Part shown: one piece after another, positions 10,726-21,839 of the stretch
Layout: each line of letters opens with the position of its first letter
How positions within the stretch are numbered: the first letter of the stretch is position 1
Source of the DNA: Branchiostoma floridae
Taxonomy: Eukaryota; Chordata; Leptocardii; Amphioxiformes; Branchiostomatidae
Length of the DNA stretch: 64,000 nt
NCBI RefSeq assembly: GCF_000003815.2
Contig: NC_049989.1
Location: forward strand, 1,663,644 to 1,727,643
Reading direction: 5' to 3'
The notes under the pieces: model-generated
Databases searched by the model: none
Seen by the model: the letters and a program-made list of their open reading frames with translations, nothing else
Told to the model about the DNA's origin: nothing
Position numbers and translations under genes: made by a program

Positions 10726-11185
10726 GCGGGTGTGGTTTGCTGCCCTCTCTGTTCGGCAAGTCTGTAGACTGGGCAGCGGCGATCCTCACGGGTACGGGGT
10801 TGAAGCGGTTCGCCCAGACGTAGTCGCCTGGTGGCGGTTGTGGTCTATTGCCCTCTCTGCCTGGTAAGGCTGTAGACTGGGCAGCGGCGGTCCTCGCGTG
10901 TTTGATCCGGCTCGACCAGACACAGTCGCCCGGTGGTGGCGGTCTTCTGACCTCTCTGTACACCAGGGTCGTCGCTTTGGTGACTTTTGTATCTTCAAAG
11001 ACCGAACTTTGGTGACTATCTTCATCTTCAGAGTCTTCGCTGCTACCCTCATCTTCCGATCTTTCGCCTTGGCGGCTGTCGCAGCTGCGCTGGTCTTGAT
11101 GGCTATCGAGCAGCTTGGGTTGTCCGCCACGGTACAACGTATCAGGGTCAAACCCTGAATCAGTGATGGCGGCCCTTACAACGCA
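10471..11185 (-). CDS. Candidate exon: acidic Ser-rich then proline-rich repeats
   Basis: A splice acceptor (TTCAATTACAG) ends at 11186 on the minus strand. From it an open frame runs through an acidic, Ser/Asp/Glu-rich segment (SEDEGSSEDSEDEDSHQSS) into repeats built on PPPGDxVWxxR followed by AAAQSTxLPxREG. Five repeat units can be aligned, at about 10926, 10824, 10717, 10597 and 10477. The first two are in frame. The third has lost a base, and in the last three TGA replaces the TGG of the VW position, so the frame ends near 10682. I do not recognise the protein. It may be a low-complexity host exon or a retroelement gag-like region. Confidence 0.4.
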
Positions 11186-12119
11186 CTGTAATTGAAGTTG
11201 AATTATTCTAAAAGGAAACATTGCAAAGAATGGTTAAGGAGTATTTACATACAAAGACAAATGACACACTAAGAGCTGAGGTCTGTACAATAGCAAACAA
11301 AAAATACCTGAGGGAGTAAAGAGTTTCACAATGATATGATATTAAATGGAAAGAAAACCTCTGTTGTCTTTGTCGGTGCCTCCATTTTCTCACCTTCAGG
11401 CCTGTTTATTGTCTTCTTCCTGTACAGAGCAAGGTTAGTAAGCTTGCAAATGTGGGGGTTGTCAGCAGTGCACATTTTCAATTTTCAATAGTCTACACTT
11501 ATGCTTTAGCCAATTTACATTGCTCTTTAGGTCATCTCTGGAGTAGCAAAAAAAAGGTCCAAGATACAGAAAAGAGTGATAACTTGCATTACAATAGTTT
11601 TTTTTTTGTAATTTTACATCTTCAACTAAGCTACAACAAAATAATGATGAGAAAGATGTTATCTCCTTTGAGCTCAAGTGATCGAAGTAGTTCTTTGTTG
11701 TACATCCAGTACGTAGGTAGGTGAGCTGTCCACGTCATCTAGACCACTGTATGTGTACCCGGTGTCTAGCCACTGGTCACCTTTTTCAGCAGTCTATTGT
11801 ATTTGGAACATAATATTTAGTCCATATTCAAGGGACCAACTGCAAGCAACATGTTAATTTTAATCCGTAAAGTCCTTATTTTTTAAAGTAGGGGTAAAGG
11901 GGGCTGGAAGGAATTTCAGTAGATATGTTCTGCAAGCAAGGACGTCAAATTGTCATTGCTTCACGCCAATTGTTAATAATTGTGCCTACATGAATCGTCG
12001 GTTTCTTTCATCTTACAGCAGGGTTGCACATATATATTGGCGCATGCATGTGCGGACGGCATTGCTCCTATGTCCTGTCCAGGACATTACAATTTGCTTG
12101 TTAAGGCCCGCCAGAACAT
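11186..12119. other. Spacer, no recognisable gene
   Basis: AT-rich with homopolymer runs (A near 11550, T near 11601). Nothing else supported. Confidence 0.3.
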
Positions 12120-12265
12120 CTGGGTCGCGCACGTCAGCTTGCCACGGTTTGAAATGTTTCGGCCCTCTAAAGACACGCCTACCGCTGCACACATGGACTT
12201 GATGTATGTTGACACAGTAGTGGTAGTGGAACTATAGACTTGGCCAGTTGTCTTCTTTAGAACTC
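12120..12265 (+). repeat. Dispersed repeat, copy 1
   Basis: The segment shares blocks with 17420-17570 in the same order and orientation. These are a GAAATRTTYCGGCCCTC block, CACATGGACTTGATGTATGTTGAC exact over more than 20 bases, and a final GTAGACTTGG-CAGT block (here GGAACTATAGACTTGGCCAGT). Divergence and small indels separate them. The two copies bracket the satellite region. Confidence 0.7.
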
Positions 12266-12309
12266 CACGTTTTTCTGGCAAAGAAAATTTTCATTCGGAC
12301 AATTTTAAA

Positions 12310-12708
12310 ATGAAAAAGAAAAATAAGAAGGCTCCCGATGTCCTTATTCAAGACACACAAAGTCACATCCAAAAATGCAAAAAGAAATATTACTTTGAAC
12401 TCTTCACGAGAGAACGCACTCAGATAGACAATCGAGCTTTCACAGCACGAAAACAACTTTTTAAGCAAAGTTTCAGAGATACGTATAAAGCCCTTAAAGG
12501 CGGAGAAATATTTCAGCAGATTTTAAGATCTATCAAAGGCATCGGAAACATACATTTGGCATTTACGGAAGATTTCAGCGTTTGTAAATCTAACTTAATC
12601 TGTTGTGTTTCTTTACGTGAATTTTACATGTATTTTAGTATGCCGAAAAGACAACTTAAATGTCTCAAAAATATTTTCTGTCAAAACGGACAAATACAGT
12701 TTCTCTAG
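12310..12708 (+). other. Unrecognised 132-codon Lys-rich open frame
   Basis: The frame begins with a Lys/Asn run and contains DTYKALKGGEIFQQILRSIK, then a Cys-containing hydrophobic tail. No family is recognised and there is no supporting gene structure. In AT-rich DNA a frame of this kind can be chance. Confidence 0.15.
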
Positions 12709-12719
12709 ATCTGTTACAA

Positions 12720-13020
12720 AATACATGTTAACCGGCTAAGTCAAATGTAATAAGCCTTTGTCTGGTGTTAGATAAAACATTGCGTCATCTGTTTTATAAC
12801 AGTGGCAAGATTTACAGTCAAAACTGAAAATTATTGCGCTTTCTGGTACAAAATGTTATGTTTATACCTCAGCAAATACAAATACAATACAATACAAAGT
12901 CAAATACAATAATCTTCTGTGTTTTTTAGCTATTCCGAAAGCATTTGACGTATTCAAACTTTCTGTGCGCAAGGTTTAATTCGAACAGGGGAGAACCTCT
13001 CACGGTTAGCTTATATGCGC
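12720..13020. other. AT-rich spacer before the satellite
   Basis: Contains a short AATACAATAC/ATACAAAT simple repeat near 12870-12910. No gene. Confidence 0.3.
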
Positions 13021-14475
13021 TATTTTACGTTATATGAAATGTTGCGTATACCATGGTCAATATTGACCGAAGGATGCCATATATATAATTTATTTCGAAC
13101 CGTCATTTACGCAAAGAAAGGAAGACCTCCCCCGTTAAATTATTTGCCAAGACGTATATGAAATGTTGCGTATTTCATTTGAACATACGACATGTTTATT
13201 CTTTGAATCCGTGCAGTTTAAGCGAACTAGGGGAGACCTCCCTCGTTTAGCTTATATGTTGCCAAAACGTATATGAAATGTTGCGTATTTCTTTTGAACA
13301 TACGACATGTTTAATCTTTGAATCCGCGCAGTTTAAACGAAATAGGGGAGACCTCCCCCGTTTAGCTTATATGCTGCCAAAACGTATATGAAATGTTGCG
13401 TATTTCTGTAAAACATACAACAAGTTTAATCTTTGAATCCGCGCAGTTTAAGCGAACTAGGGGAGACCTCCCCCATTTAGCTTATATGCTGCCAAAACGT
13501 ATATGAAATGTTGCGTATTTCTGTTGAACATACGACATGTTTAATCTTTGAATCCGCGCAGTTTAAGCGAACTAGGGGAGACCTCCCCCGTTTAGCTTAT
13601 ATGTTGCCAAAACGTATATGAAATGTTGCGTATTTCTGTAAAACATACGACATGTTTAATCTTTGAATCCGCGCAGTTTAAGCGAACTAGGGGAGACCTC
13701 CCTTGTTTAGCTTATATGTTGCCAAGACGTATATGAAACGTTGCCTTTTTCTGTTGAACATACGACATGTTTAATCTTTAAATCCGCGCAGTTTAAGCGA
13801 ACTAGGGGAGACCTCCCCCATTTAGCTTATATGCTGCCAAAACGTATATGAAATGTTGCGTATTTCTATTATTATTACGACAAGTTTAATCTTTGAATCC
13901 GCGCAGTTTAAGCGAACTAGGGGAGACCTCCCCCGTTTAGCTTTTATGTTGTCAAGACGTATATGAAATATTGCGTATTTCTGTAAAACATACGACAAGT
14001 TTAATCTTTGAATCCGCGCAGTTTAAGCGAATTAGGGGAGACCTCCCCCGTTTAGCTTATATGCTGCCAAAACGTACATGAAATGTTGCGTATTTCTGTT
14101 GAACATACGACATGTTTAATCTTTGAATCCGCGCAGTTTAAGCGAACTAGGGGAGACCTCCCCCGTTTACCTTATATGTTGCCAAGACGTATATGAAATG
14201 TTGCGTATCTCTGTTGAACATACGACATGTTTAATCTTTGAATCCGCGCAGTTTAAGCGAACTAGGGGAGATCTCCCTTGTTTAGCTTATATGTTGCCAA
14301 GACGTATATGAAATGTTGCGTATTTCTGTTGAACATACGACATGTTTAATCTTTGAACCCGAGTAGCTTAAGCAAACTTGGGGGCACTACCCCCGTTTTA
14401 TCTATTAGCTAATACCATCTCAAAGGTTTTATGAAACGTTGCCTTTTTCTGCTGAACATACAGCATGTTTGAAGC
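13020..14475. repeat. Satellite A: 115-bp unit, about 12 copies
   Basis: The marker ACGTATATGAAATGTTGCG recurs at 13152, 13267, 13382, 13497, 13612, 13727, 13842, 13957, 14072, 14187 and 14302, exactly 115 bases apart. Degenerate end copies lie near 13027 and 14425. Each unit also has TTTAATCTTTGAATCCGCGC, then GGGGAGACCTCCCC (a 6-bp stem with a 2-base loop), then TTTAGCTTATATG. Copies are very similar in the middle and decay at both ends, as expected for unequal exchange. Confidence 0.97.
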
Positions 14476-14632
14476 GTAGTTTCTGCGAACAGGAGGAGAC
14501 CCTTTCCTTTTTATTTTATAGCGCATATATGTTTTGAAATTCCAGGGTCTAAATCAGGGTGAGGCCGCCTGTTTTCTTTGTGGCAAGTTGACACTCGAGC
14601 TAAGAGACGGTAGAAATCCCGACTACTGCTAT

Positions 14633-14790
14633 GAATATCTCCGCGACTCAACCTCTGCTTGAAGAATAAGGATGTAGTAGGTATAGCGTTTTGTGCAGTG
14701 AGTTGTGTTGTGAATATCTCCGCGACTCAACCTCTGCTTGAAGAATAAGGATGTAGTAGGTATAGCGTTTTGTGCAGTGAGTTGTGTTTT
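14633..14790. repeat. 79-bp tandem duplication
   Basis: The segment starting GAATATCTCCGCGACTCAAC at 14633 is repeated from 14712 essentially without change. This points to a recent duplication. Confidence 0.95.
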
Positions 14791-15313
14791 CTCTATAAAA
14801 CGGCAAGCAGTTCTTACTACAGGTAAATGTACGAAATATGTGTATTTTTTTATCTACAAGCAAGCGTCGAGAAAGAACAGGTTGTGCACACAGGCGGTGT
14901 CTTCTCGTGTTGCTCGTGTTTGTTTGGGTTAATTATGGTGATATGCGTGGGCAGGCAAGATGTAAATTTATTCAGCGTTATTTCGTACTCGCCATGGGGC
15001 GCACACCTCCGTCCGTCCAAGGAGGTTGAACTTCCTTGGTCCGTCTGTGGCACAGTTGTGTCATGTGATAGGATGTATCCAATGGCAGAAAAGAGTGGGG
15101 GGTTCAAATTTACGGGCCATACGTACGACAAGGAGCGGTTATTTTCCAGGCGTTCATTTTTGAAGAGAAGTATTGAAGAAAGTTTGGGCCTGTTCTAGCC
15201 CGCAAATTGTGGCCGCGACACCGCTTTTACCGCCTAGGACCCCCGGTGACGGAATTTGACTCAAAGATACGAGGTGGCTATCATTCTGTAAAAGATGTTG
15301 TGTTGGAAATCGA
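14791..15313. other. Unassigned sequence left of the assembly gap
   Basis: Overlapping plus frames of 63-123 codons have no recognisable domains. A short hairpin, CCAAGGA with TCCTTGG around an 8-9 base loop, lies near 15018-15040. Confidence 0.3.
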
Positions 15314-15413
15314 NNNNNNNNNNNNNNNNNNNNNNNNNNNNNNNNNNNNNNNNNNNNNNNNNNNNNNNNNNNNNNNNNNNNNNNNNNNNNNNNNNNNNNN
15401 NNNNNNNNNNNNN
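15314..15413. other. Assembly gap (100 N)
   Basis: Exactly 100 undetermined bases, the customary placeholder for a gap of unknown length. It sits between two satellites, so the true distance may be much larger and any frame crossing it is meaningless. Confidence 1.
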
Positions 15414-15800
15414 ATAGAAGCCGAGACTGCAGCTGAACATGTTTCGCGTCCACATAACCCTAGACCATCCAACAGCACGAGTCATATCGGCCACTACTCT
15501 AGATCTTACCGGATTCTTATTCCTGTGGTGACCAGATGGAACTGTACATGTGTGCTCTTTTTAACTTACGCCGAGACGCTTCACCCGACACTGGAAATGG
15601 GACTGTGGACTGCTGCACGGAATTGCGCAACCGTTGTGATTGTTTCAACTGCCGACTACATCAGAATGAAAGGCCACAAATACCTAGTAGGCTGTAGGTT
15701 TTTTTACTTTTCCATGTAATATTTTCTCGTAATTCAATAAAATTTCAAAGTTTCATCCATTTTATTTTCTTGCTTTGAAATGTGCTAATGATTATTCTCC
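15414..15800. other. Unassigned sequence right of the gap
   Basis: About 300 bases are open on the plus strand to 15719, but with no recognisable domain and unknown continuity across the gap. An AATAAA occurs at 15736 on the plus strand. Confidence 0.25.
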
Positions 15801-16790
15801 TAAAATGGCACTTATCCACACCTTATAATTAACTTAATGCACACGTATATGAGACGTACAGAGGGAACTTTAAACGTGTCTTAAGGGTGTTTTAGTACGT
15901 ATTTATGACAACTTTAAGCTGCTAAAAAGAAAAATATGGACACATTAAATCCTCTTAATTCACACGTATATGAGACGTAAATAGGCTTTAGATCAAATAT
16001 ACGTGAAGTTTAAACATGTTTTAAGGGCGTTTTAATAGATATTTATGGCGAATTTAAGCTACTGAAAAGGCACCTAAACACACGTTATAATCCTCTTAAT
16101 GCACACGTATATGAGACTTAAACTGGCTTTAGATCAAATAAACGTGAAGTTTAAACAAGTCTTAAGGGCGTTATAATAGGTATTTATGGCAAATTTAAGC
16201 TGCTGAAAAGGCACCTAAACACACGTTATAATCCTCTTAATGCACACGTATATGAGACGTAAAGAGGCTTTAGATCAAATAAACGTGAAGTTTAAACAAG
16301 TCTTAAGGACGTTATAATAGGTATTTATGGCAAATTTAAGCTGCTGAAAAGGCACCTAAACACACGTTATAATCCACTTAATGCACACGTATATGAGACG
16401 TAAATAGGCTTTAGATCAAATATACGTGAAGTTTAAACATGTCTTAAGGGCGTTTTAATAGATATTTATGGCAACTTTAAACTGCTGAAAAGGCACCTAA
16501 ACACACGTTATAATCCTCTTACTTAATGCACACGTATATGAGACGTAAAGAGGCTTTACATCAAATAAACGTGAAGTTTAAACATGTCTTAAGGGCGTTT
16601 TAATAAGTATTTATGGCAACTTTAAGCTGCTGATAAGGCACTAAAACACACGTTATAATCCACTTAATGCAATTGTATATGAGACGTAAAGAGGCTTTAG
16701 ATCAAATAAACGTGAACTTTAAACAAGTTTTAAGGGGGTTTTAAAAATCATTTACGACATCTTTAAGCTGCTGAAAGACAACGGGAAAAC
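15800..16790. repeat. Satellite B: 141-bp unit, seven copies
   Basis: The marker CACACGTATATGAGACGTAA recurs at 15840, 15961, 16102, 16243, 16384 and 16529, with a diverged copy at 16670. Most spacings are 141 bases; the first is 121, and one 145 arises from a 4-base duplication. Units also contain GCTTTAGATCAAATA, GTGAAGTTTAAAC and AAGCTGCTGAAAAGGCACC. It shares an ACGTATATGA core with satellite A but otherwise differs. Confidence 0.97.
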
Positions 16791-17419
16791 CGGAAAATAA
16801 GGACTAACACGGACCTACAGAAAGACCACTTAAAGGCAATATTTACGTACCCGTATAAGTGGTGTATAGATCCGTAAAGGAGGAAAATACGTCAACATTA
16901 CGCATGGTTTCAGCATCCTTAAATACCGTTTTTCGTGCCGTGTTTGGAACACAATTACGTCAAGGGTGTTGTAAATTATAACCGAAACAGCCGCATTATT
17001 ATCGGTGTCCGAGCCTAGGTCTTCTCCGAGGACGGCTGCTGTTTATAGCGTACTGAAATTCATTGGCCGCCTTATCTGAATCGTAGATGGCGTTGCCCCC
17101 ACCCCCTCCCCCCACCCCTCGGTCTGCGGGAAATCCTGTGCAATTCCATTGGCCGTTCATTTCAAATTCTTAGCAGCAAGTCTTACAGTTTCTCCGTCAG
17201 TTTCAACGGTGGCCTCTCAGGTAGCTTAACATTGTTAATAAGAGTTTCTTTGTTCATCCTGGTTTTTCGCCAGGCTGTTCTTGCAAGTAGTTTAAGAAAA
17301 GAAGGACGGATGTTGTGTATAGCGTCCTGGAATTTATTGCAATTGGCCTCCTGATCTGAATCGCAATTGGATCTTAAACACGGCCTCGCATCCCACGTCT
17401 TTCTCCAGCTTCGTCACCT
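16791..17419. other. Spacer with short internal duplication
   Basis: GAAATTCATTGGCCGCCTTATCTGAATCG near 17056 and a related GAATTTATTGCAATTGGCCTCCTGATCTGAATCG near 17330 look like diverged copies of one repeat. A C-rich run lies at 17098-17118. No gene. Confidence 0.4.
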
Positions 17420-17570
17420 TCCCACTATGCTGGTTGGAAATATTCCGGCCCTCCATAAATATCCCCGCCACTGTTCACATGGACTTGATGTATGTTGACC
17501 GAGTGTTCTTGTCGACCACTTGTAGTCAGAACTTTGGTACTGTAGACTTGGGCAGTGTTTTTTCATTGCC
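17420..17570 (+). repeat. Dispersed repeat, copy 2
   Basis: Diverged counterpart of 12120-12265, containing the same exact CACATGGACTTGATGTATGT core and the closing GTAGACTTGGGCAGT block. Confidence 0.7.
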
Positions 17571-17989
17571 GTCTTCAAATCTTTATTCATTAAATCAACA
17601 TTACAGAGTTACCCCTGAGCGGTAGTACCCCTGAATACCGTTGATCTTACAGAATGGTGTAAATTCACATTATAACAATGACTAGACACAGTGGGCAAGA
17701 CATGAACATTATATAGACAAAAAACAATTAAGCTTCAGTCAATAGTTTGTTATATAGTCTGATGGTATGGTGTAACACTACCGGTCTCTATCCTGCTGAC
17801 ACTAGCCTTTACCAAACCAACTATGCTTGCTATTGTAGGCACCAATAAAACGACGGAAGATCCCATGCTCGTGAATTCAAAAATACCTAAAACTTAATGT
17901 TGAAACTAAGCAAAATAGTTAAGTCCAGAGTTCCATTCAAGGGGCTTGTTTGCCGATGGTCGCATGCCGTCGGTGTCTTTTTTCAGCCT

Positions 17990-18405
17990 CCTTGACTTCT
18001 CATTCTCTGTAAACCGCTTCAGCGCCCTCCCTTACTACTATGCGCCATCTAGCACGGTCACTTGTCAGAGTCTCCAACTGCTGATGGCTGACACCAGCCA
18101 GGCCAACGCACCGCTTTACAGTGTCCTTGAAACGGAGTCGCGGTCTACCACGTGGTCTCGACCTCTCCCTCAGTTCAGAGTACAGCAGGTGCCGCGGCAG
18201 TCTGTTTCCAGACATCCTGATGATGTGGTTAGTCCATCTAAGTTGTGAACGGGTAATCATGGCTTCCATGGACTGCATACCCGCTCGTCGCCTCAGGACC
18301 TCAGCGTTGGAGATGTGTTCTCTCCATGTGATACCCATCAGTCCGCGAAGGTGGCGTTGGACCAAGACAGACAGTCGTCGCATATGGCGGGCATAAAGGG
18401 CTGAC
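17990..18405 (-). pseudogene. LINE reverse transcriptase, C-terminal fragment
   Basis: The minus frame reads HMRRLSVLVQRHLRGLMGIT, then SNAEVLRRRAG, SQLRWTNHIIRM and SRPRGRPRLRFKD, ending with SDRARWRIVVREG. This is the thumb/C-terminal block of RTE- or L2-like LINEs. At its 5' side (about 18405) it joins directly to a tyrosine-recombinase reading on the same strand, so one element truncated the other. The fragment is open for 136 codons. Confidence 0.8.
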
Positions 18406-18990
18406 ACTTCTAGTCAATGTCTTCATGATGTCACTAGCTGAGACGCCCCTTCGTGCTGCAGCTGATATGGCTACACTCCTCGTTGAGTGACCTGTAAACT
18501 TAGAAGTATCCACACCTGCTTCTTGCAGAAATAACGTTAGCCATCTGGCAATGGTTGTAGCGCTAACAGCTTGATGAGGCTTCACAGCCCGAAACAAAAA
18601 AAACTATCACATAAACGAAGACTTTGTTTTTGACACATATTATTTCAAATGGAAAACTGAACAAATCTTCTGGTCCTGTGGGGAAACTTGGCAGTACAAA
18701 ATCATGAGTCACTTTGCCAGGTCTGGAAGTTTTAGACAACTTGTTGATGGTAAAACACACTCCATCAGCAGTCACCTTCTAACATCTGACATTTAACAGG
18801 GAAAGAAATTGTTCTCTCCCTGCTGACACAAGAGCAATCAACATAACCAATTTAACGTTAATTGTCTGAGAGATAAAGTTCTTGCAGGTGACCGGCTCTG
18901 TGACAATTTCAATACACTATTGACATCCCAGGTATATTCATACTTGGGTAGAGCTGGTCTTAATTCACAAACTGCTTTCATAAATCAACT
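18406..18990 (-). pseudogene. Tyrosine recombinase of a DIRS/Ngaro-like retroelement
   Basis: Minus-strand readings in several frames give RPALPKYEYTWDVNSVL, then SLRQLTLNWL and a QQGEN block at the place of the first catalytic Arg. Next come VCFTINKLSKTSRPGK, VSATTIARWLTLFLQEAG and FTGHSTRSVAISAAARRG, the last being the HxxR signature of tyrosine recombinases. Frameshifts and an inserted stretch around 18560-18640 break it. The part that would carry the catalytic Tyr is cut off by the LINE junction at 18405. Confidence 0.75.
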
Positions 18991-19050
18991 GGAATGGTAA
19001 AGTATGCATCCTTCAGATCTATCTTCCCCATGTAGTCTCCTGGCTGGATG
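18984..19050 (-). pseudogene. Reverse transcriptase motif A fused to the recombinase
   Basis: Immediately upstream, on the minus strand, is GDYMGKIDLKDAYFTIPVD, the motif A region of DIRS/Ngaro-type reverse transcriptase with its catalytic Asp. A stop follows and the recombinase core-binding region begins within a few codons. The rest of the polymerase and RNase H that should lie between are therefore deleted. The combination supports assignment of 18406-19050 to one YR retroelement. Confidence 0.75.
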
Positions 19051-19127
19051 AGATGCTACAGCTCTGTATATGTTTACTACATCGCTAGTAGAGCGATAAA
19101 TCTCTTTGAGTTCTGAATCGGACAGAA

Positions 19128-19132
<5 letters not shown>

Positions 19133-19212
<80 letters not shown>
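19133..19212. repeat. (TA)40 microsatellite
   Basis: About 80 bases of uninterrupted TA. The Tyr/Ile open frames across it on both strands are artefacts. Confidence 0.99.
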
Positions 19213-19213
<1 letters not shown>

Positions 19214-19369
19214 TCGACAGTTTTATTTGGAGTGAGCATTGTTCGCCAAAGTTCTATCTCAGGTTTATCTCTTTCAGATCTCTATTTTGCACAAATTTCC
19301 TTATTTGGTTACCAATTGTTTGAATGTACTCTTCCAAAATTACCTGAGAAAACTCGCGTGGCTGCGAGA

Positions 19370-19570
19370 AACACGTCCACTTGTCATTTCCAGTCTTATC
19401 GGTGTATATTTTTACCGTGGCAACCACCGTACCCGTGGTGGTAACTTTTGTTACCGAATTCGGCGACAGGCATTAACAACCTCCCACAGCCTTAGATATC
19501 AGTGACGGGAGCAACCTGACGTGATCGGGCAGAGGGCCTTGTTAGTTGGGCCCACCTGCCGAATAATGGC
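19370..19570 (+). repeat. Dispersed repeat family 2, copy 1
   Basis: It shares GTCATTTCYAGTCTTAT, ACCGTGGCAACCAYCGTAC, GTGGTGGTAAC and CTGACGTGATCGG-CAGAGGGCCT with 28416-28607, in the same order and orientation, over about 190 bp. Confidence 0.85.
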
Positions 19571-21385
19571 GAATTCTACGATCGCCGTACCCCCATAGGA
19601 AGGCCTAGTGGAGGCTACCAAAGCCCTCTGACATCCTTCCGACCGTTACGTCACGCTCGAGAACGGCCCGACTGAAACCGGATTCCCCTATTTGTGAAGC
19701 GGAAGTAATGTATGCAGAGGGTAATATGGGACTATATTTTATTGTTAGTAATATGAACTATAGTATAAGTGATAGATTCTAATAGACGAACTGAATGAAT
19801 GGACCAATGTTTGTATATTTAACATTTATATACACCAAAGGATATTTCACTTTTATGTTAATCTATCATGAATATCGCCAAATCTAAACACGTAGTAAGA
19901 TCACAAAATGACGACAAATTTCCTCTCTTAACGTTATCTTTATAGAGATTGCAAAATGACAATGATCTTTATTGCATATTCCTACCCAGCATGGCCTAAT
20001 ACATTGAGTTACATAACTAAGTATAGGTGCACATTCCGTCCTTGCTTAAATACGCATATCCATGATCTAGTGGTGGTGTATCTATAATCCATACGAAGTC
20101 AAATAAGTTTTGTAGTGCTTCAGCAAGGGGCCCTATCCAAGACTCTGAACCTGTCTCCCCTCAGTTTCTTCGCCGGGAACTCCACTTCAATCACAAATCT
20201 CGGGTCGATAGCTGCAGTCTTCACGCGCTGCCTCTTCGGTGGAACGTAAAGACCTAACTTAACCTAACACATTCTTTAAAAAGATTCATGATATACCCTA
20301 TACCTAAGTTAAACACATGATCTGAAAAAAATCACCTATGCTTAACTTTGTCTGAAAGTTTTCTAAAAACGGTCCTCTCCTACCCTGATATTAGTTTAAC
20401 TTGTTTTCCACAGTCCTGCCTACTACTACTGCTCCACTTCTGATCCCGAGCTCTCTGGATCGCTGGAAATGCTTTCCTCGCTTTCCCGCTTCGTCTGTCC
20501 ATCTCCAGTGTCCATGACCGTCCTGGCTTTCCTCCGCCATCTATCGATCTTCATTGTCCGTGACGACTTAGTCCTCAGGCGTCCAAGTGTATATTTATGC
20601 GTCACGTGCTGATAGCGACTGCCTGTCCGTTAAGTCCAGGTCTTTCCTCTTCATCCTGTTCAAGAAAGGGAAGCGGTTATACTTGAAGTTTTGGTCGAGG
20701 ACCGCGTACCGCATGACACCTCAAGGCAATGTTTGTCAGTCCGGGTGCCCACCATGTTGGGGGCTTTACCTAGACAATGGAATTGTTGTCCTTGTTGCTT
20801 TCCCCATCGGACATTACATCTGTCCCGATTGTCTTAGGACCTCGTACTCTTCGTCATTTAGGCTACTCGCAGTCTGGACCTAAACAGCTGAGCATAAAAA
20901 TGATGTTAAGCAATGATGATACATTGGCAGGAGAACTAGGGTGTAATTACTGTAGAATTCTGTCATATGTTTTTTCCCAAATACTTGAATGTCCAGGTTT
21001 TCAGATTTTTAACGTTAGGGCTATAAAAAGTAAATTAGAACAGTACGAGTTGTCGTCAAATATGTCAAGCATTCAATCAGGATTTGCGAGTATGATAGGT
21101 ACTATTTGCAGACAGCATGTTATTCTACTGCAATCCACAAATCCTCGGTATGAACAGCATAACATTATACATTCACTTCATGATTTCTACTTTGATAGTA
21201 CAGTACTTGAGACAACAAAACCTCCCACTACCTGGTGCAAAATGGAGCCAAAACAACTAAATATTTTGACGAAATGGACGGTAGTACGCAAACAAAATTT
21301 TAAATATGCCAAAACTGTTCAAACCAAATGGATTCGGACGACTTGACCTCAAGATCATCTCGTTTTTTTTACTTGCCATAGAATT
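19571..21385. other. Mostly unassigned; holds a 189-codon open frame
   Basis: On the plus strand 20777-21346 is open for 189 codons with a mixed, protein-like composition (LECPGFQIFNVRAIKSKLEQ, then GFASMIGTICRQHVILLQS). I recognise no family and see no splice or promoter signs. One open frame of this size is expected by chance in a window of this length. On the minus strand near 20600-20720 a short reading YAVLDQNFKYNRFPFLNRMK also looks protein-like but is unrecognised. Confidence 0.2.
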
Positions 21386-21598
21386 TTAACTATAGATGAG
21401 AACTCCCCCTCCGTGACGATTTCTGTCACGACGGTGGGAAGGATGGAAACCATCTGATGAAATATGGTCTGACTCAATAGAATCCCCAAGCCAGGATTCT
21501 GTGCCAGCAACGATCATAATCATAATCAGATCAAGCGCAGAACTTTCATCAAGTTTAGATCCAGCAACGATACTACTATTTAAATATGCTTTAGGCAT
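21386..21598 (-). pseudogene. LINE apurinic endonuclease fragment
   Basis: The minus frame contains GTESWLGDSIESDHISSDGF then RRDRNRHGGGVLIYS, the TESWL/GGGVLIxV block of CR1-type LINE endonucleases. A stop follows at once, so only this slice remains. It is separate from the LINE that starts at about 24275, whose endonuclease is of another type. Confidence 0.7.
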
Positions 21599-21839
21599 TT
21601 GCTGTTTCCCTAAGACATCTTAGACCAATGGGCAGTAGGTATATTAATCACCATTTAATACTTACATGTGTAGAAAAATTCATGACAATTCTTCTAGCCT
21701 TGGAAAGGGTAGGCGGGACTGGCGCACACATAAGAATATAAACGCACATAACAATACAAAAAAAAGTAAACACAAGATCAGAGAAAATATAGAAAACAGA
21801 CTTATGAGTTGCAGTCTAACAGATATACATTGAGAAGTC

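Noticed and set aside
15154-15719. Open frames spanning the N gap
   Set aside because: The gap length is unknown and translates to X, so continuity is not real.
13020-16790. Evenly spaced repeats resembling a CRISPR array
   Set aside because: The units are 115 and 141 bp of continuous repeat with no unique spacers, in a eukaryotic genome. These are satellites.
19106-19239. Tyr-Ile repeat protein
   Set aside because: Translation of the (TA)n microsatellite.
20777-21346. 189-codon plus-strand open frame as a gene
   Set aside because: No recognised domain, splice site or codon signal, and a frame of this length is expected about once by chance here. Kept only as a note in the regional entry.
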